From JAJZAM01 sp027391075 (GTDB lineage Bacteria > Actinomycetota > Acidimicrobiia > Acidimicrobiales > Palsa-688), in NCBI GenBank assembly GCA_027391075.1, contig DAHYHI010000049.1, positions 10,234 through 74,233 on the forward strand: a stretch of DNA of 64,000 nt, read 5' to 3'. Below are positions 16,307-25,505 of this stretch, piece by piece. How positions within the stretch are numbered: the stretch's first letter is position 1; each line of letters opens with the position of its first letter. The notes under the pieces are model-generated. The model saw only the letters and a list, made by a program, of their open reading frames with translations. It did not search any database and had not been told where the DNA came from. Made by a program: the position numbers and the translations under genes.

Positions 16307-17602
16307 GTGGTGCTCGAAGTGCCTGGAACGCGCCGGCTCTTGGTTCTCGCCGGATCAGCATTTCTGGTGCTAGCGGCAGAGCCGACGTATGTGCTGGTGG
16401 ACACGGCTGTGGTCGGCCACCTAGGTCCCGTGCCGCTGGGGGCCTTGGGCCTTGGAGGAACGCTGCTGTCGTTGATCGCGATGCTCGGTAGCTTCCTCGA
16501 CTATGCAACTACCGCACGTGCGGCGAGATGGTTCGGGGCTGGACGGCGTGACCTCGCCGTGGACGAGGGGGTCGCTGCATCCATCCTTGCTCTCGGAGTC
16601 GGCTTAGTAGGGGTGATCGCCGGGGAGGCTCTTTCAAGGCCGGTGCTAGTCCTGCTCGCGGGCGGCCCGGGGACGCTTGCTGTCGCCGCCGAACGCTGGT
16701 TTCGCGTGGCAGTTATCGGACTGCCAGGGATGCTTGTCGTCCTTGCTGGGAACGGTTGGATGAGAGGCGTCCAAGACACGAAGCGTCCCGTTGCGATAGT
16801 GGTCGCCGCGAACGTGGCATCCGCAGCAGCGTCGCCGGTGCTCGTCTACGCAGTCGGCCTAGGATTAGTCGGCTCGGCCGTGGCGAACCTGGGGGCGCAA
16901 ACCGTCTCCGGGGCTTTCTTCGTGGCGGTGCTACGGGCAGAACAGCGTCCGTGGCGTCCGAGCCGGGAGACCATGGTCGGCTTCCTGCGACCAGCGAAGG
17001 ACCTTCTCGCACGTAAAGCCGGCTTGCAACTATCAATCCTGGCGGCGTCAGCGGTAGCGGCTCGCATGGGTACAGCTCAGATCGCTGCGCATCAGATCGG
17101 GTATGAATGTTGGGCCTTCGTCTCGCTTTTGCTCGACTCGTTTGCGATAGCAGCACAGGCACTTGTCGGGGCTGTCCTCGGAGCGGGAGACCCGGCTGCG
17201 GCACGCCGCATTGCGTGGCAGGTTGCAGGCTACGGGGCCGCTGCCGGCGCGTTTATGGGAGCGGTGCTCGCCGCTGGATGGTCTTTGATCCCTGACGCCT
17301 TCACTGCAGCCGCCCCGGTTCGCCACCAAGTCCAACTGCTGTGGCCGTTCCTGGCCGGCATGCAGCCTGCGGCCGGAGTTGTCTTCGCTCTCGACGGAGT
17401 CCTAATAGGTGCGGGCGACGTGCGATATATGCGCGACCTGACTCTGGTCGCGACCCTTGGGGTGTACCTACCTGTTGGTTTGGCGGCTTGGCAGCTCGAC
17501 TGGGGTATTCAGGGCCTTTGGGCGGGTTTGACGGCTTCGATCGTCGTGAGGTTGGCGGGCATGTTGCGGCGGACCAGGGGTTCCCGCTGGAGCGCCGAGT
17601 GA
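16307..17602 (+). CDS. MATE-family (DinF-like) efflux transporter
   Basis: A 431-residue multidrug and toxin extrusion protein with about 12 membrane segments. The first repeat begins RLLVLAGSAFLVLAAEPTYVLVDTAVVGHLG, the family N-terminus with the conserved Asp of helix 1. The Q/H-rich AQIAAHQIGYE in the second half is typical of the DinF branch. It couples export of cationic or organic compounds to H+ or Na+. The frame opens at 16043, but GTG 16307 (or 16310) gives the family length and a TAACAT element lies 5 nt before it. It is divergent from the HAD gene and converges on a DedA gene across a strong hairpin. Confidence 0.85.
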   Translation: MVLEVPGTRRLLVLAGSAFLVLAAEPTYVLVDTAVVGHLGPVPLGALGLGGTLLSLIAMLGSFLDYATTARAARWFGAGRRDLAVDEGVAASILALGVGLVGVIAGEALSRPVLVLLAGGPGTLAVAAERWFRVAVIGLPGMLVVLAGNGWMRGVQDTKRPVAIVVAANVASAAASPVLVYAVGLGLVGSAVANLGAQTVSGAFFVAVLRAEQRPWRPSRETMVGFLRPAKDLLARKAGLQLSILAASAVAARMGTAQIAAHQIGYECWAFVSLLLDSFAIAAQALVGAVLGAGDPAAARRIAWQVAGYGAAAGAFMGAVLAAGWSLIPDAFTAAAPVRHQVQLLWPFLAGMQPAAGVVFALDGVLIGAGDVRYMRDLTLVATLGVYLPVGLAAWQLDWGIQGLWAGLTASIVVRLAGMLRRTRGSRWSAE

Positions 17603-17605
17603 CCA

Positions 17606-17640
17606 ATTGCTACGGTCGGGAAGGTCCCGACCGTAGCAAT
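17606..17640. terminator. Bidirectional terminator: 16-bp perfect hairpin
   Basis: The arms 17606-17621 and 17625-17640 are perfectly complementary over 16 bp with a 3-nt AGG loop. It fills the gap between the convergent MATE and DedA genes, 3 nt after the MATE stop. The outer ATTGCTA/TAGCAAT ends give short T-containing runs in both directions. Confidence 0.8.
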
Positions 17641-17645
17641 CCCCG

Positions 17646-18491
17646 CTAGCCGCCGGCCCTGCGGTAGCGCTCAGGTAGCAAGGCAGCGTCGATCCCATCT
17701 TCACGTAACACAGCGGAATCTGGACGGAGAGCGTCGCCGTCGGCTGCTCGGGTATCCGTCTGGAGGCTTCTGGTGAGGTCTGACCTTACCTGGGCGGCTC
17801 GGCCGATGGAAGTTCTGCGCGACGGCTGGCGCAGGGCGGGGAACCCTGGTTCGGCGCCTGGTTGCGACGGCGTCACTGTAGGGTTCGGCGTGGCCCGGTG
17901 GTAGGCCTTCCAGCGGTGCCAGATTACGAACGATATGGCCACCACGGCGGCTGCGGCAAGGAGATACCCGGCGTCGCTGAAGCCTTTCATTACGCTGCGC
18001 CACGAGCCGCCGATCTCGTAGCCGATGAAGGCCATCGCAGCGTCCCAGATCAGCGAACCGAGAGCCGTCAAGATCCCGAAGCTGACAAGCGGGACCTCGG
18101 CGACACCGGCAGGTACCGCTACGAAGTTGCGGATTACGGGAAGCAGCCGGCTGGCAAAGACCCCCCAACGCTCGTGACGCTCGTACCAGGCCTGTGCCCT
18201 GTCGAGGTCATGGGAGCTCATCAACACGTACTTCCCGTATCGTTCGACGAACGCCCGTCCTCCGAAGCGTCCTACCATCCAGGCTACGTAGGCTCCGACG
18301 ATTTCCCCGGATGCCCCTACGACTATCACTGCAGGGAGGCTTAGCTTGCCTTGAGCTGCAAGAACGCCGGCGAACCCGAGGGTCAACTCCGAGGAAGTCG
18401 GAACGCAGCACGACTGGAGGATCGAAAGCACGAAGATGGCAACGTAACCCGACGAGGCGACGAGGTTTGTGACGTTTAGCAGGCCGACCAT
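17646..18491 (-). CDS. DedA-family membrane protein with a long C-terminal tail
   Basis: A 281-residue DedA (SNARE-associated/VTT domain) protein. Residues ~10-200 hold the membrane core: the N-terminal re-entrant region SCCVPTSSELTLGFAG, the GEIVGAYVAWMVGRFGG helix and the RLLPVIRNFVAVPAGVAEV arginine motif typical of these undecaprenyl-phosphate and phospholipid flippases. Residues ~210-281 form a polar Pro/Arg-rich cytoplasmic tail not usual for the family. A GGAGGG ribosome site lies 6 nt before the ATG. A second, shorter DedA gene lies just upstream on the same strand, separated by a hairpin, so the pair is not clearly one operon. Confidence 0.85.
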   Translation of the reverse strand: MVGLLNVTNLVASSGYVAIFVLSILQSCCVPTSSELTLGFAGVLAAQGKLSLPAVIVVGASGEIVGAYVAWMVGRFGGRAFVERYGKYVLMSSHDLDRAQAWYERHERWGVFASRLLPVIRNFVAVPAGVAEVPLVSFGILTALGSLIWDAAMAFIGYEIGGSWRSVMKGFSDAGYLLAAAAVVAISFVIWHRWKAYHRATPNPTVTPSQPGAEPGFPALRQPSRRTSIGRAAQVRSDLTRSLQTDTRAADGDALRPDSAVLREDGIDAALLPERYRRAGG

Positions 18492-18529
18492 AGATTGCCC
18501 TCCACTTGAACTCTAGCGCCGAGTGGAAC

Positions 18530-18560
18530 AACTAGGACGGATGGCTTGTCCGTCGTAGTT
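18530..18560 (-). terminator. Stem-loop between the two DedA genes
   Basis: A 12-bp stem with one mismatch and a 7-nt loop lies 4 nt after the stop of the upstream DedA gene. It is a plausible terminator or attenuator. Confidence 0.55.
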
Positions 18561-18564
18561 GGGG

Positions 18565-19194
18565 TCAACGTTCTGGGAGCGGGCCGGGGTAGGCGAGCTC
18601 GGCGGCGTCGACTAGCTGAGCCGTCTTGTGGCGCACAGCTAGGAAGCCTGCGACGAGGGCTACGAACGCAGCGACCCCGAAGACGATGCTGGCGACAGTG
18701 GACAGCTTGTTGACGGTGCTGCCGAGGCTGTAAGAGACGAAGCTGTACAGCGCCGCCCAGACGATCCCGCCGGCGGCGTTGAACGGCAGGAATTTTCGCC
18801 AGGTCATTTTCAAAGTCCCGGCGAGGAAGGCGGCGTAGGTACGGAGGATCGATACGAAACGTCCGAAGAAGACCACTTTCGGCCCGTAACGGTCGAATAC
18901 CAGCCGTCCGACTTTGATCTTGGCTGGGTCGATGCGCACTCGGCTGCCGTAGCGCCGTAGCAGCCGGTAGCCGCCTTTGTTCCCAATCCAAAAGCCGATG
19001 TTGTCGCCGAGGATTGCCGCTATTGCGGCGACTGCGAAGATCCCAAGGATTGACAGTTTGTGGGTGGCTCCGGCGTAGATGGCGGCCGCGATGAGTATCG
19101 TCTCTCCTGGAAGTGGAACTCCCAGGCATTCTGCTAGGACGAGGACAAAGATAGCTCCGTCGCCGTAGGTGAGCAGCAGATGATTGACGTTCAC
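18565..19194 (-). CDS. DedA-family membrane protein
   Basis: A 209-residue protein of normal DedA length. The opening ECLGVPLPGETILIAAAIYAG carries the acidic re-entrant motif, AAILGDNIGFWIGNKGGYRLLRRYG the second conserved block, and FFGRFVSILRTYAAFLAGTLKM the arginine motif. DedA proteins recycle undecaprenyl phosphate or move lipids across the inner membrane, which suits the LCP cell-wall gene just upstream on the same strand. GTG start at 19194, about 100 bp after the LCP stop. Confidence 0.87.
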   Translation of the reverse strand: MNVNHLLLTYGDGAIFVLVLAECLGVPLPGETILIAAAIYAGATHKLSILGIFAVAAIAAILGDNIGFWIGNKGGYRLLRRYGSRVRIDPAKIKVGRLVFDRYGPKVVFFGRFVSILRTYAAFLAGTLKMTWRKFLPFNAAGGIVWAALYSFVSYSLGSTVNKLSTVASIVFGVAAFVALVAGFLAVRHKTAQLVDAAELAYPGPLPER

Positions 19195-19294
19195 AGGCGT
19201 GGGACCGCTCTAGCCGGCTTCCTGGTTGTGCCACGCGCCGGGCCATCCGAAATGAAGCTGTTCTCGATATTTTTCGGAGGTCCCACGGTGTCGA

Positions 19295-20938
19295 TCAGCC
19301 TCCGAGAGTTTTTACAGGAGCACCCGAGGGGCACGGCCGAGGGTCATAAGGCGTCAGGTTGTCGGCGCTTGAGCTGGGCGCCTGATTGCCCACCGTTGGC
19401 GGGTTCGTGGTCGATGGCGAAACCCCCGCTGACGAAGTTGGGGCGTCAGTCGGGGCGGCGGACGTCGCAGAGGTTGTCGGGCTGGGCGTCGAGGCCCCGA
19501 TGACGGAGAAGCTGGTTCCGGCTTCGAGCGTTACGGTCCCGGCAGGCAGCGACGGTACCGGTTGGAGCGTAACGGCCCCGGAGAGCTTGTCGAGAACAGA
19601 TACCGCTTGAGGCAACCCTCCCGTGGCGTACTCGATGACCGTCTCTGACGGGTTGGCGGGGATGGTGCCGTTAGCGATCGTCCCGACGTTGAACCCGTCA
19701 GCTTGGAGAGCGGCAGCAGTGGTGGAGGCGAGGTTGTACGAGCCGACGATGTTGAGCACGTTCACCGTGGCCGGAGCTACTGGTGCCGGAAGTGCGCTCG
19801 GATCCCACTTTGCAATCGTCTGGTAGTCGTTAGGTTGCACGGGGAAGTCAATGTCTCCCATCGAGGAACCCTGGTAGTAGTAGCCGTTGTAGGTGGTGAC
19901 GGGCAGGGTTGTTTCAGGGATCGAGTTCGGGTTCAGGTGCCCGTACGTTTCGGCAAGACTGATCAGCTGACTTTTCAAGCCTGGGTCCATGGTTACCTGG
20001 TTGATGACTGCGCCGATGAAGGAGTTCAGCGTTATCGGGTTTGTCAAACCCTTGGAGACGGCTGTGGATAACAGTACTCGGACGAACTCGTGGTCTCGTA
20101 CGATCCGGGCCAAGTCAGACTCGGGGTCGTACGGCCAACTGGACACGGGGCCGTTGTATCCCGGCGGATCGTATTGAAGATGACGGGAGCGGACCAAGGC
20201 CAGTGCCTGAGCGCCGTTGATCTGTAAGCACCCGGTAGTGGTGATGTTCAACTGCGACTCAAGGTCATAGAGCTTCTCAGGGAAGTACATCCGCAGCCCG
20301 CCCAAGGCGTTTACGGTGTTCTCGAACCCGCCGAAGTTGATCTCCACATAGTGGTTGATCGGGATCCCGAAATCCTGCTGGATCGCCTTTACGAGGTTGT
20401 CGGGTCCGTTGGCCCCGTCGTTCAACGCGGCGTCGATCTTCTCCCACGACAGGACCGGGCTGCCTGCAGGCATGTGCGAGAACAGGTCTCGGGGGATTGA
20501 CAGTATCGATGCCTGCTTGGTTGTGGGGTCCAGATGCAGGATCATGATCACGTCGCTCAGCGATCCCGATAGAAGCTGCGGGTTGCCGAACTGCTGGATA
20601 TCCGCAGGTGTGGTGAGGCCGGCCCGGCTCTGATTGCCAATGAGCAGTATGTTCTCGGATGCCCCGCTAGCAGTTCCCGCCGCGGGATTGTTGGTGCCGG
20701 TCTGGTTTCCCTGTGCGGTGAGGTCTGGGGCAGCAACGGTGTGGATAGAGTCGATCCGGTAGCGCACGTACGCGTAGGCGGCGCCGACGGCGATTAACGT
20801 TACAGCCACAAAGATGTTGGCTGCTATCAACAAGCGCCTAGGCCAGCGTCGTCTCGGGATCAGCTTGGCGTGGGGGGTACCACCCCGCGACTGACGTTCC
20901 ATGGCTCGCATCTGTCTGCGTGATGGTTTAGCATGCAT
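19295..20938 (-). CDS. LytR-CpsA-Psr (LCP) family cell-wall ligase with LytR C-terminal domain
   Basis: A 547-residue membrane-anchored extracytoplasmic enzyme that transfers undecaprenyl-linked glycopolymers to peptidoglycan. Residues 1-32 are a basic cytoplasmic N-terminus and ~33-56 one membrane helix. Residues ~95-330 are the LCP domain: ENILLIGNQSR, SDVIMILHLDPTTKQASILSIPRDL with catalytic Asp/Arg residues, and ALALVRSRHL. Residues ~385-475 are a LytR_C domain (VLNIVGSYNLASTTAAALQADGFNVGTI), then a Ser/Thr/Pro-rich tail. A minus-strand TATCTT lies 8 nt before the ATG; an internal ATG at 20911 is possible. The two DedA genes downstream suggest a shared envelope-lipid theme. Confidence 0.88.
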   Translation of the reverse strand: MHAKPSRRQMRAMERQSRGGTPHAKLIPRRRWPRRLLIAANIFVAVTLIAVGAAYAYVRYRIDSIHTVAAPDLTAQGNQTGTNNPAAGTASGASENILLIGNQSRAGLTTPADIQQFGNPQLLSGSLSDVIMILHLDPTTKQASILSIPRDLFSHMPAGSPVLSWEKIDAALNDGANGPDNLVKAIQQDFGIPINHYVEINFGGFENTVNALGGLRMYFPEKLYDLESQLNITTTGCLQINGAQALALVRSRHLQYDPPGYNGPVSSWPYDPESDLARIVRDHEFVRVLLSTAVSKGLTNPITLNSFIGAVINQVTMDPGLKSQLISLAETYGHLNPNSIPETTLPVTTYNGYYYQGSSMGDIDFPVQPNDYQTIAKWDPSALPAPVAPATVNVLNIVGSYNLASTTAAALQADGFNVGTIANGTIPANPSETVIEYATGGLPQAVSVLDKLSGAVTLQPVPSLPAGTVTLEAGTSFSVIGASTPSPTTSATSAAPTDAPTSSAGVSPSTTNPPTVGNQAPSSSADNLTPYDPRPCPSGAPVKTLGG

Positions 20939-21058
20939 AGGTATCGAAGATATTGAAGAGTAGTGTTTTTGTCTGTACTCGATTGTGGTAGCGGTTTATT
21001 GCGACGCTGGCCTAACCTGGTTGCAAAGCAGGTATGAAGAAGTAGATGGTGGCGCTCC

Positions 21059-21084
21059 TTCTCCTGGTGTTACCGCCAGGAGAA
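21059..21084. other. Stem-loop, possible small-RNA structure
   Basis: An 11-bp stem (TTCTCCTGGTG / CGCCAGGAGAA, one G-U pair) closed by a TTAC tetraloop, 120 bp upstream of the LCP start codon and inside a gene-free interval. Confidence 0.4.
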
Positions 21085-21286
21085 CGAGAAGCCGTATCAC
21101 TCCAGACACCCTACGGGTTCCGAGGTCGTTTGGGTCGTCGCGCGCCCACTTGGATCGCCCCGTGCAGCGGAGAAGAAAAAAGTGTGAGAAAGAGCTAAGA
21201 ATGTCTCCGCTGAGGGTCGAATCTGTCCGAGAATGATAACAGCGCACCGGCCAGTTCCCCCCCTCTGGACCGTGAAGCGCTGATGC

Positions 21287-21319
21287 GAAGGACCCGGTAT
21301 CCCCCCCACCGGGTCCTTC
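21287..21319 (+). terminator. Strong stem-loop in intergenic region
   Basis: A 12-bp perfect stem (GAAGGACCCGGT / ACCGGGTCCTTC) with a 9-nt C-rich loop lies 137 bp before the aldose-epimerase start. It looks like an intrinsic terminator and may end a non-coding transcript from within the interval, since no plus-strand gene precedes it. Confidence 0.5.
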
Positions 21320-21443
21320 TGCGCGTCCCGGCCCCTGCGCCACGGCCACCTGTCCTGCGGTACGAGTGTACGGAATAGCCGTGCGGGTCGAGTCGAGTGC
21401 CGTGAAGTGTGGCCGGGTGCAGTGGCAATGCACTTAGTTTCGC

Positions 21444-21449
21444 TAGCGT
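21444..21449 (+). promoter_or_regulatory. TANNNT -10 element for the aldose epimerase gene
   Basis: TAGCGT ends 6 nt before the GTG at 21456, so the mRNA would be leaderless. Confidence 0.5.
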
Positions 21450-21455
21450 CGGGAC

Positions 21456-22403
21456 GTGACCACCAACCCGTCTGGCCGTCAAGCGCATCTAGCAGCCTAC
21501 GGGCAGGAGTTGACAGTCGTCGAGGTGGGCGGTGGTATCCGGTCCTACCAACTGGACGGGGAGGACATACTCGACGGCTTCTCGCAAGAGGAGGTCTGCC
21601 CAGCCGGGAGCGGCCAGATCCTGGCCCCTTGGCCAAACCGACTCGGTGAGGGTCGATTCGAGTGGAACGGCACCGCTTATCAGACAGCGATCACCGAGGT
21701 GGCCAAGAACAACGCTATCCACGGACTCGTCCGTTGGGCCAACTGGGTTCTTCCCGAGCCAGAGACCCTTCACTCCCCGTGGACGCCGGGAACGCCAGTT
21801 GAGCATCTCCTTGTGGGTCACCGCCTCTACCCACAGCCAGGTTGGCCCTGGGCCCTCGAACTGCGAGTGGCGTACCGTCTCGGCGAGAACGGCTTGGAGG
21901 TAAGGACCTGGGCGACCAACCTGTCAGAGGAGCCGTGCCCGATCGGCCTTGGGTGGCATCCCTACCTAAGGGCTCCCGGCGACCGAGTCGACGACGTCAC
22001 TCTGAAAATCCACGCACACACGGCCTACGTGTGCGACGAGCGCGGGTTGCCAACCGGGCGTAGCAGCGTCGAAGGCACCGCCCTCGATTTCAGCGAGGCG
22101 AAGCGGATCGGGACCCTCGTCCTAGACACTGCTTTCACCGACCTAGAGCGAGACTCCGCTGGCAGGGCGATCGTGGAGATGGCTTCGGGGCACGGCAGGA
22201 CGATCAGACTCTGGATGAGCCACCAGTACACCCACCTCATGCTCTTCACAGGGGACACGATCCACGATCAAGCCAGGCGCAGACGCGCCCTGGCCGTAGA
22301 ACCTATGACAGCCGCCCCCGACATGCTGCGTAGCGGGGACGGCCTCAAGGTGCTCGATCCTGGTGAGACGTTCGAAGCCGCCTGGGGTATCCAGGTCTTC
22401 TGA
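21456..22403 (+). CDS. Aldose 1-epimerase family protein
   Basis: A 315-residue galactose-mutarotase-like enzyme that interconverts alpha and beta anomers of aldoses or sugar phosphates in the cytoplasm. The substrate arginine lies in APWPNRLGEGRFEWNG, the catalytic acid/base histidines in NNAIHGLVRW and LGWHPYLR, and the catalytic glutamate in LAVEPMTAAPD. The start is GTG 21456, with TAGCGT 6 nt upstream and no ribosome site. It converges on the isocitrate lyase gene 26 bp away. Confidence 0.88.
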   Translation: MTTNPSGRQAHLAAYGQELTVVEVGGGIRSYQLDGEDILDGFSQEEVCPAGSGQILAPWPNRLGEGRFEWNGTAYQTAITEVAKNNAIHGLVRWANWVLPEPETLHSPWTPGTPVEHLLVGHRLYPQPGWPWALELRVAYRLGENGLEVRTWATNLSEEPCPIGLGWHPYLRAPGDRVDDVTLKIHAHTAYVCDERGLPTGRSSVEGTALDFSEAKRIGTLVLDTAFTDLERDSAGRAIVEMASGHGRTIRLWMSHQYTHLMLFTGDTIHDQARRRRALAVEPMTAAPDMLRSGDGLKVLDPGETFEAAWGIQVF

Positions 22404-22429
22404 GAGCATCCCCCGTCCGTCGGACGTCC

Positions 22430-23734
22430 TCAGTGTTCGAACTGCTGCTCCTCGGTGGAGCCGACCAGCGCCAGGGTCGAGGCGCTTCCCCCGCTGAGCG
22501 TCGACGCCACGTCGTCGAAGTAGCCTGCACCGACCTCGCGTTGATGGCGGGTAGCGCTGTAGCCGTCTGATTCGAGGGAGAACTCTCTTTGTTGCAGCTC
22601 GACGTAGGCGCTCATGCCACGCTCCGCATAGCCATGAGCCAGCTCGAAGGACGCCGCGTTGAGGGCGTGCCAACCGGCGAGCGTTATGAACTGGAAGGTG
22701 TATCCCATCGCTCCGAGCTCCTTTTGGAACCTGGCGATGGTCTCGTCGTCGAGAGCTTTCTTCCAGTTGAAGGAGGGGGAGCAGTTGTAGGCGAGCATCT
22801 TGTCGGGGTATCGGGCTTTGATGGCCTCGGCGTACTGGCGTGCCTCGTCGAGGTCGGGGGTGGAGGTCTCGCACCAGATGAGGTCGGCGTACGGGGCGTA
22901 GGCGAGGCCTCTGGCGATCGCTATGTCCATCCCAGGGCGAACGTAGAAGAATCCTTCCGGGCTTCGCTCGCCCGTGGTGAACTCCCGGTCCATTGGGTCG
23001 ACGTCGCTGGTGAGGAGGTTTGCTCCCAAGGAGTCGGTGCGAGCCACGACCAACGTTGGGACGCCGCACACGTCGGCGGCTAGGCGGGCGGCATTGAGGG
23101 TGCGTATGTGCTGCTGGGTTGGGACCAGTACTTTCCCGCCCATGTGGCCGCATTTCTTCTCAGAGGAGAGTTGGTCTTCGAAGTGGACGCCTGCCGCTCC
23201 GGCCTCGATCATCGCCTTCATTAGCTCGAAGGAATTAAGAGCTCCGCCGAAGCCCGCTTCGGCATCGGCGACGATAGGAACCAGCCACTCCCGAGCTTCG
23301 TCGGTGCGGCCTGCGCCAGCGAGCTCTGCCCATTCGATCTGGTCTGCTCTGCGCAGGGCGTTGTTGATGCGTCGGACGACCGCAGGGACGCTGTTGGCGG
23401 CGTAGAGACTCTGATCGGGGTAGACCTGTTCGGAAAGGTTTGCGTCCGCGGCGACCTGCCACCCGGAGAGGTAGATGGCGTGCAAGCCAGCCTTGACCAT
23501 CTCCACCGCCTGACCGCCGGTCAAGGCGCCGAGAGCGTTGATGTAGTCGTTCTCGTGAAGTTCAGCCCACAGTCGCTCGGCTCCCCTGCGTGCCAAGGTG
23601 TGCTCGGGTTGGACAGAACCCCGGAGCCTGACGACGTCTGCAGCGCCGTAGGTGCGTTCGATGCCCGCCCACCGTGGATCCGTGCTCCATTGCTTTTCGA
23701 GATCGGTGACGGCAGAGTCGTAGTAGTTGGTCAT
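22430..23734 (-). CDS. aceA: Isocitrate lyase
   Basis: Cleaves isocitrate to glyoxylate and succinate, the committing step of the glyoxylate bypass. The 434 residues match the short bacterial class. The catalytic loop SEKKCGHMGGKVLVPTQQ holds Cys195; substrate segments include YLSGWQVAADAN, VADAEAGFGG, HFEDQ, RTDS, CETSTPD, and YNCSPSFNW. It is the second gene of an aceB-aceA operon, 59 bp behind aceB, with AAGGA about 8 nt before its ATG. Control by the divergent RamB-type regulator is likely. Confidence 0.97.
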   Translation of the reverse strand: MTNYYDSAVTDLEKQWSTDPRWAGIERTYGAADVVRLRGSVQPEHTLARRGAERLWAELHENDYINALGALTGGQAVEMVKAGLHAIYLSGWQVAADANLSEQVYPDQSLYAANSVPAVVRRINNALRRADQIEWAELAGAGRTDEAREWLVPIVADAEAGFGGALNSFELMKAMIEAGAAGVHFEDQLSSEKKCGHMGGKVLVPTQQHIRTLNAARLAADVCGVPTLVVARTDSLGANLLTSDVDPMDREFTTGERSPEGFFYVRPGMDIAIARGLAYAPYADLIWCETSTPDLDEARQYAEAIKARYPDKMLAYNCSPSFNWKKALDDETIARFQKELGAMGYTFQFITLAGWHALNAASFELAHGYAERGMSAYVELQQREFSLESDGYSATRHQREVGAGYFDDVASTLSGGSASTLALVGSTEEQQFEH

Positions 23735-23793
23735 GACGGGTTCCTTTTGGCTTGGTTGGGGAGGTCGTTGGTGACTTTGGAAACGGCGCAGTG

Positions 23794-25416
<1,623 letters not shown>

Positions 25417-25481
25417 AGGCCCATCATTGCCAAGAAATGTAAAACTGTCGACTCTAAATATCGAGCTACTTGTCTAAATCA

Positions 25482-25500
25482 GAAAGATTGGTAATCTTTC
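25482..25500. promoter_or_regulatory. 19-bp palindromic operator candidate overlapping a -10 element
   Basis: GAAAGATT-GGT-AATCTTTC is a perfect 8-bp inverted repeat. It contains the TAATCT element (25492-25497) that lies 8 nt before the regulator's ATG at 25506. Binding here would block the regulator's own promoter, so autorepression is a reasonable reading. Confidence 0.5.
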
Positions 25501-25505
25501 CAGTT

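Larger units (their letters stand above)
20939..21455. other. 517-bp gene-free interval with two stem-loops
   Basis: No convincing coding frame lies between the divergent LCP and aldose-epimerase genes. It contains an 11-bp hairpin with a TTAC loop (21059-21084), a purine-rich AT stretch near 21170-21210, and a 12-bp hairpin with a C-rich loop (21287-21319). A small RNA or long leader regions are possible; I recognise no known RNA family. Confidence 0.6.

Noticed and set aside
19275..19304. CGGAGG/CCTCCG stem at the end of the LCP gene as a terminator
   Set aside because: The stem overlaps the last codons and, on the LCP strand, is followed by A residues rather than T.
20985..21236. 83-codon plus-strand frame in the gene-free interval
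   Set aside because: No ribosome site or TANNNT at the start, basic low-information composition, and it spans a stable hairpin.
21241..21330. SRP (4.5S) RNA in the gene-free interval
   Set aside because: The hairpin lacks the conserved asymmetric loop and GGAA tetraloop region.
22143..23153. 336-codon minus-strand open frame across the aldose epimerase and aceA genes
   Set aside because: It is antisense or off-frame to two well-supported enzymes and has an Arg/Pro-rich composition typical of a GC-rich shadow frame.
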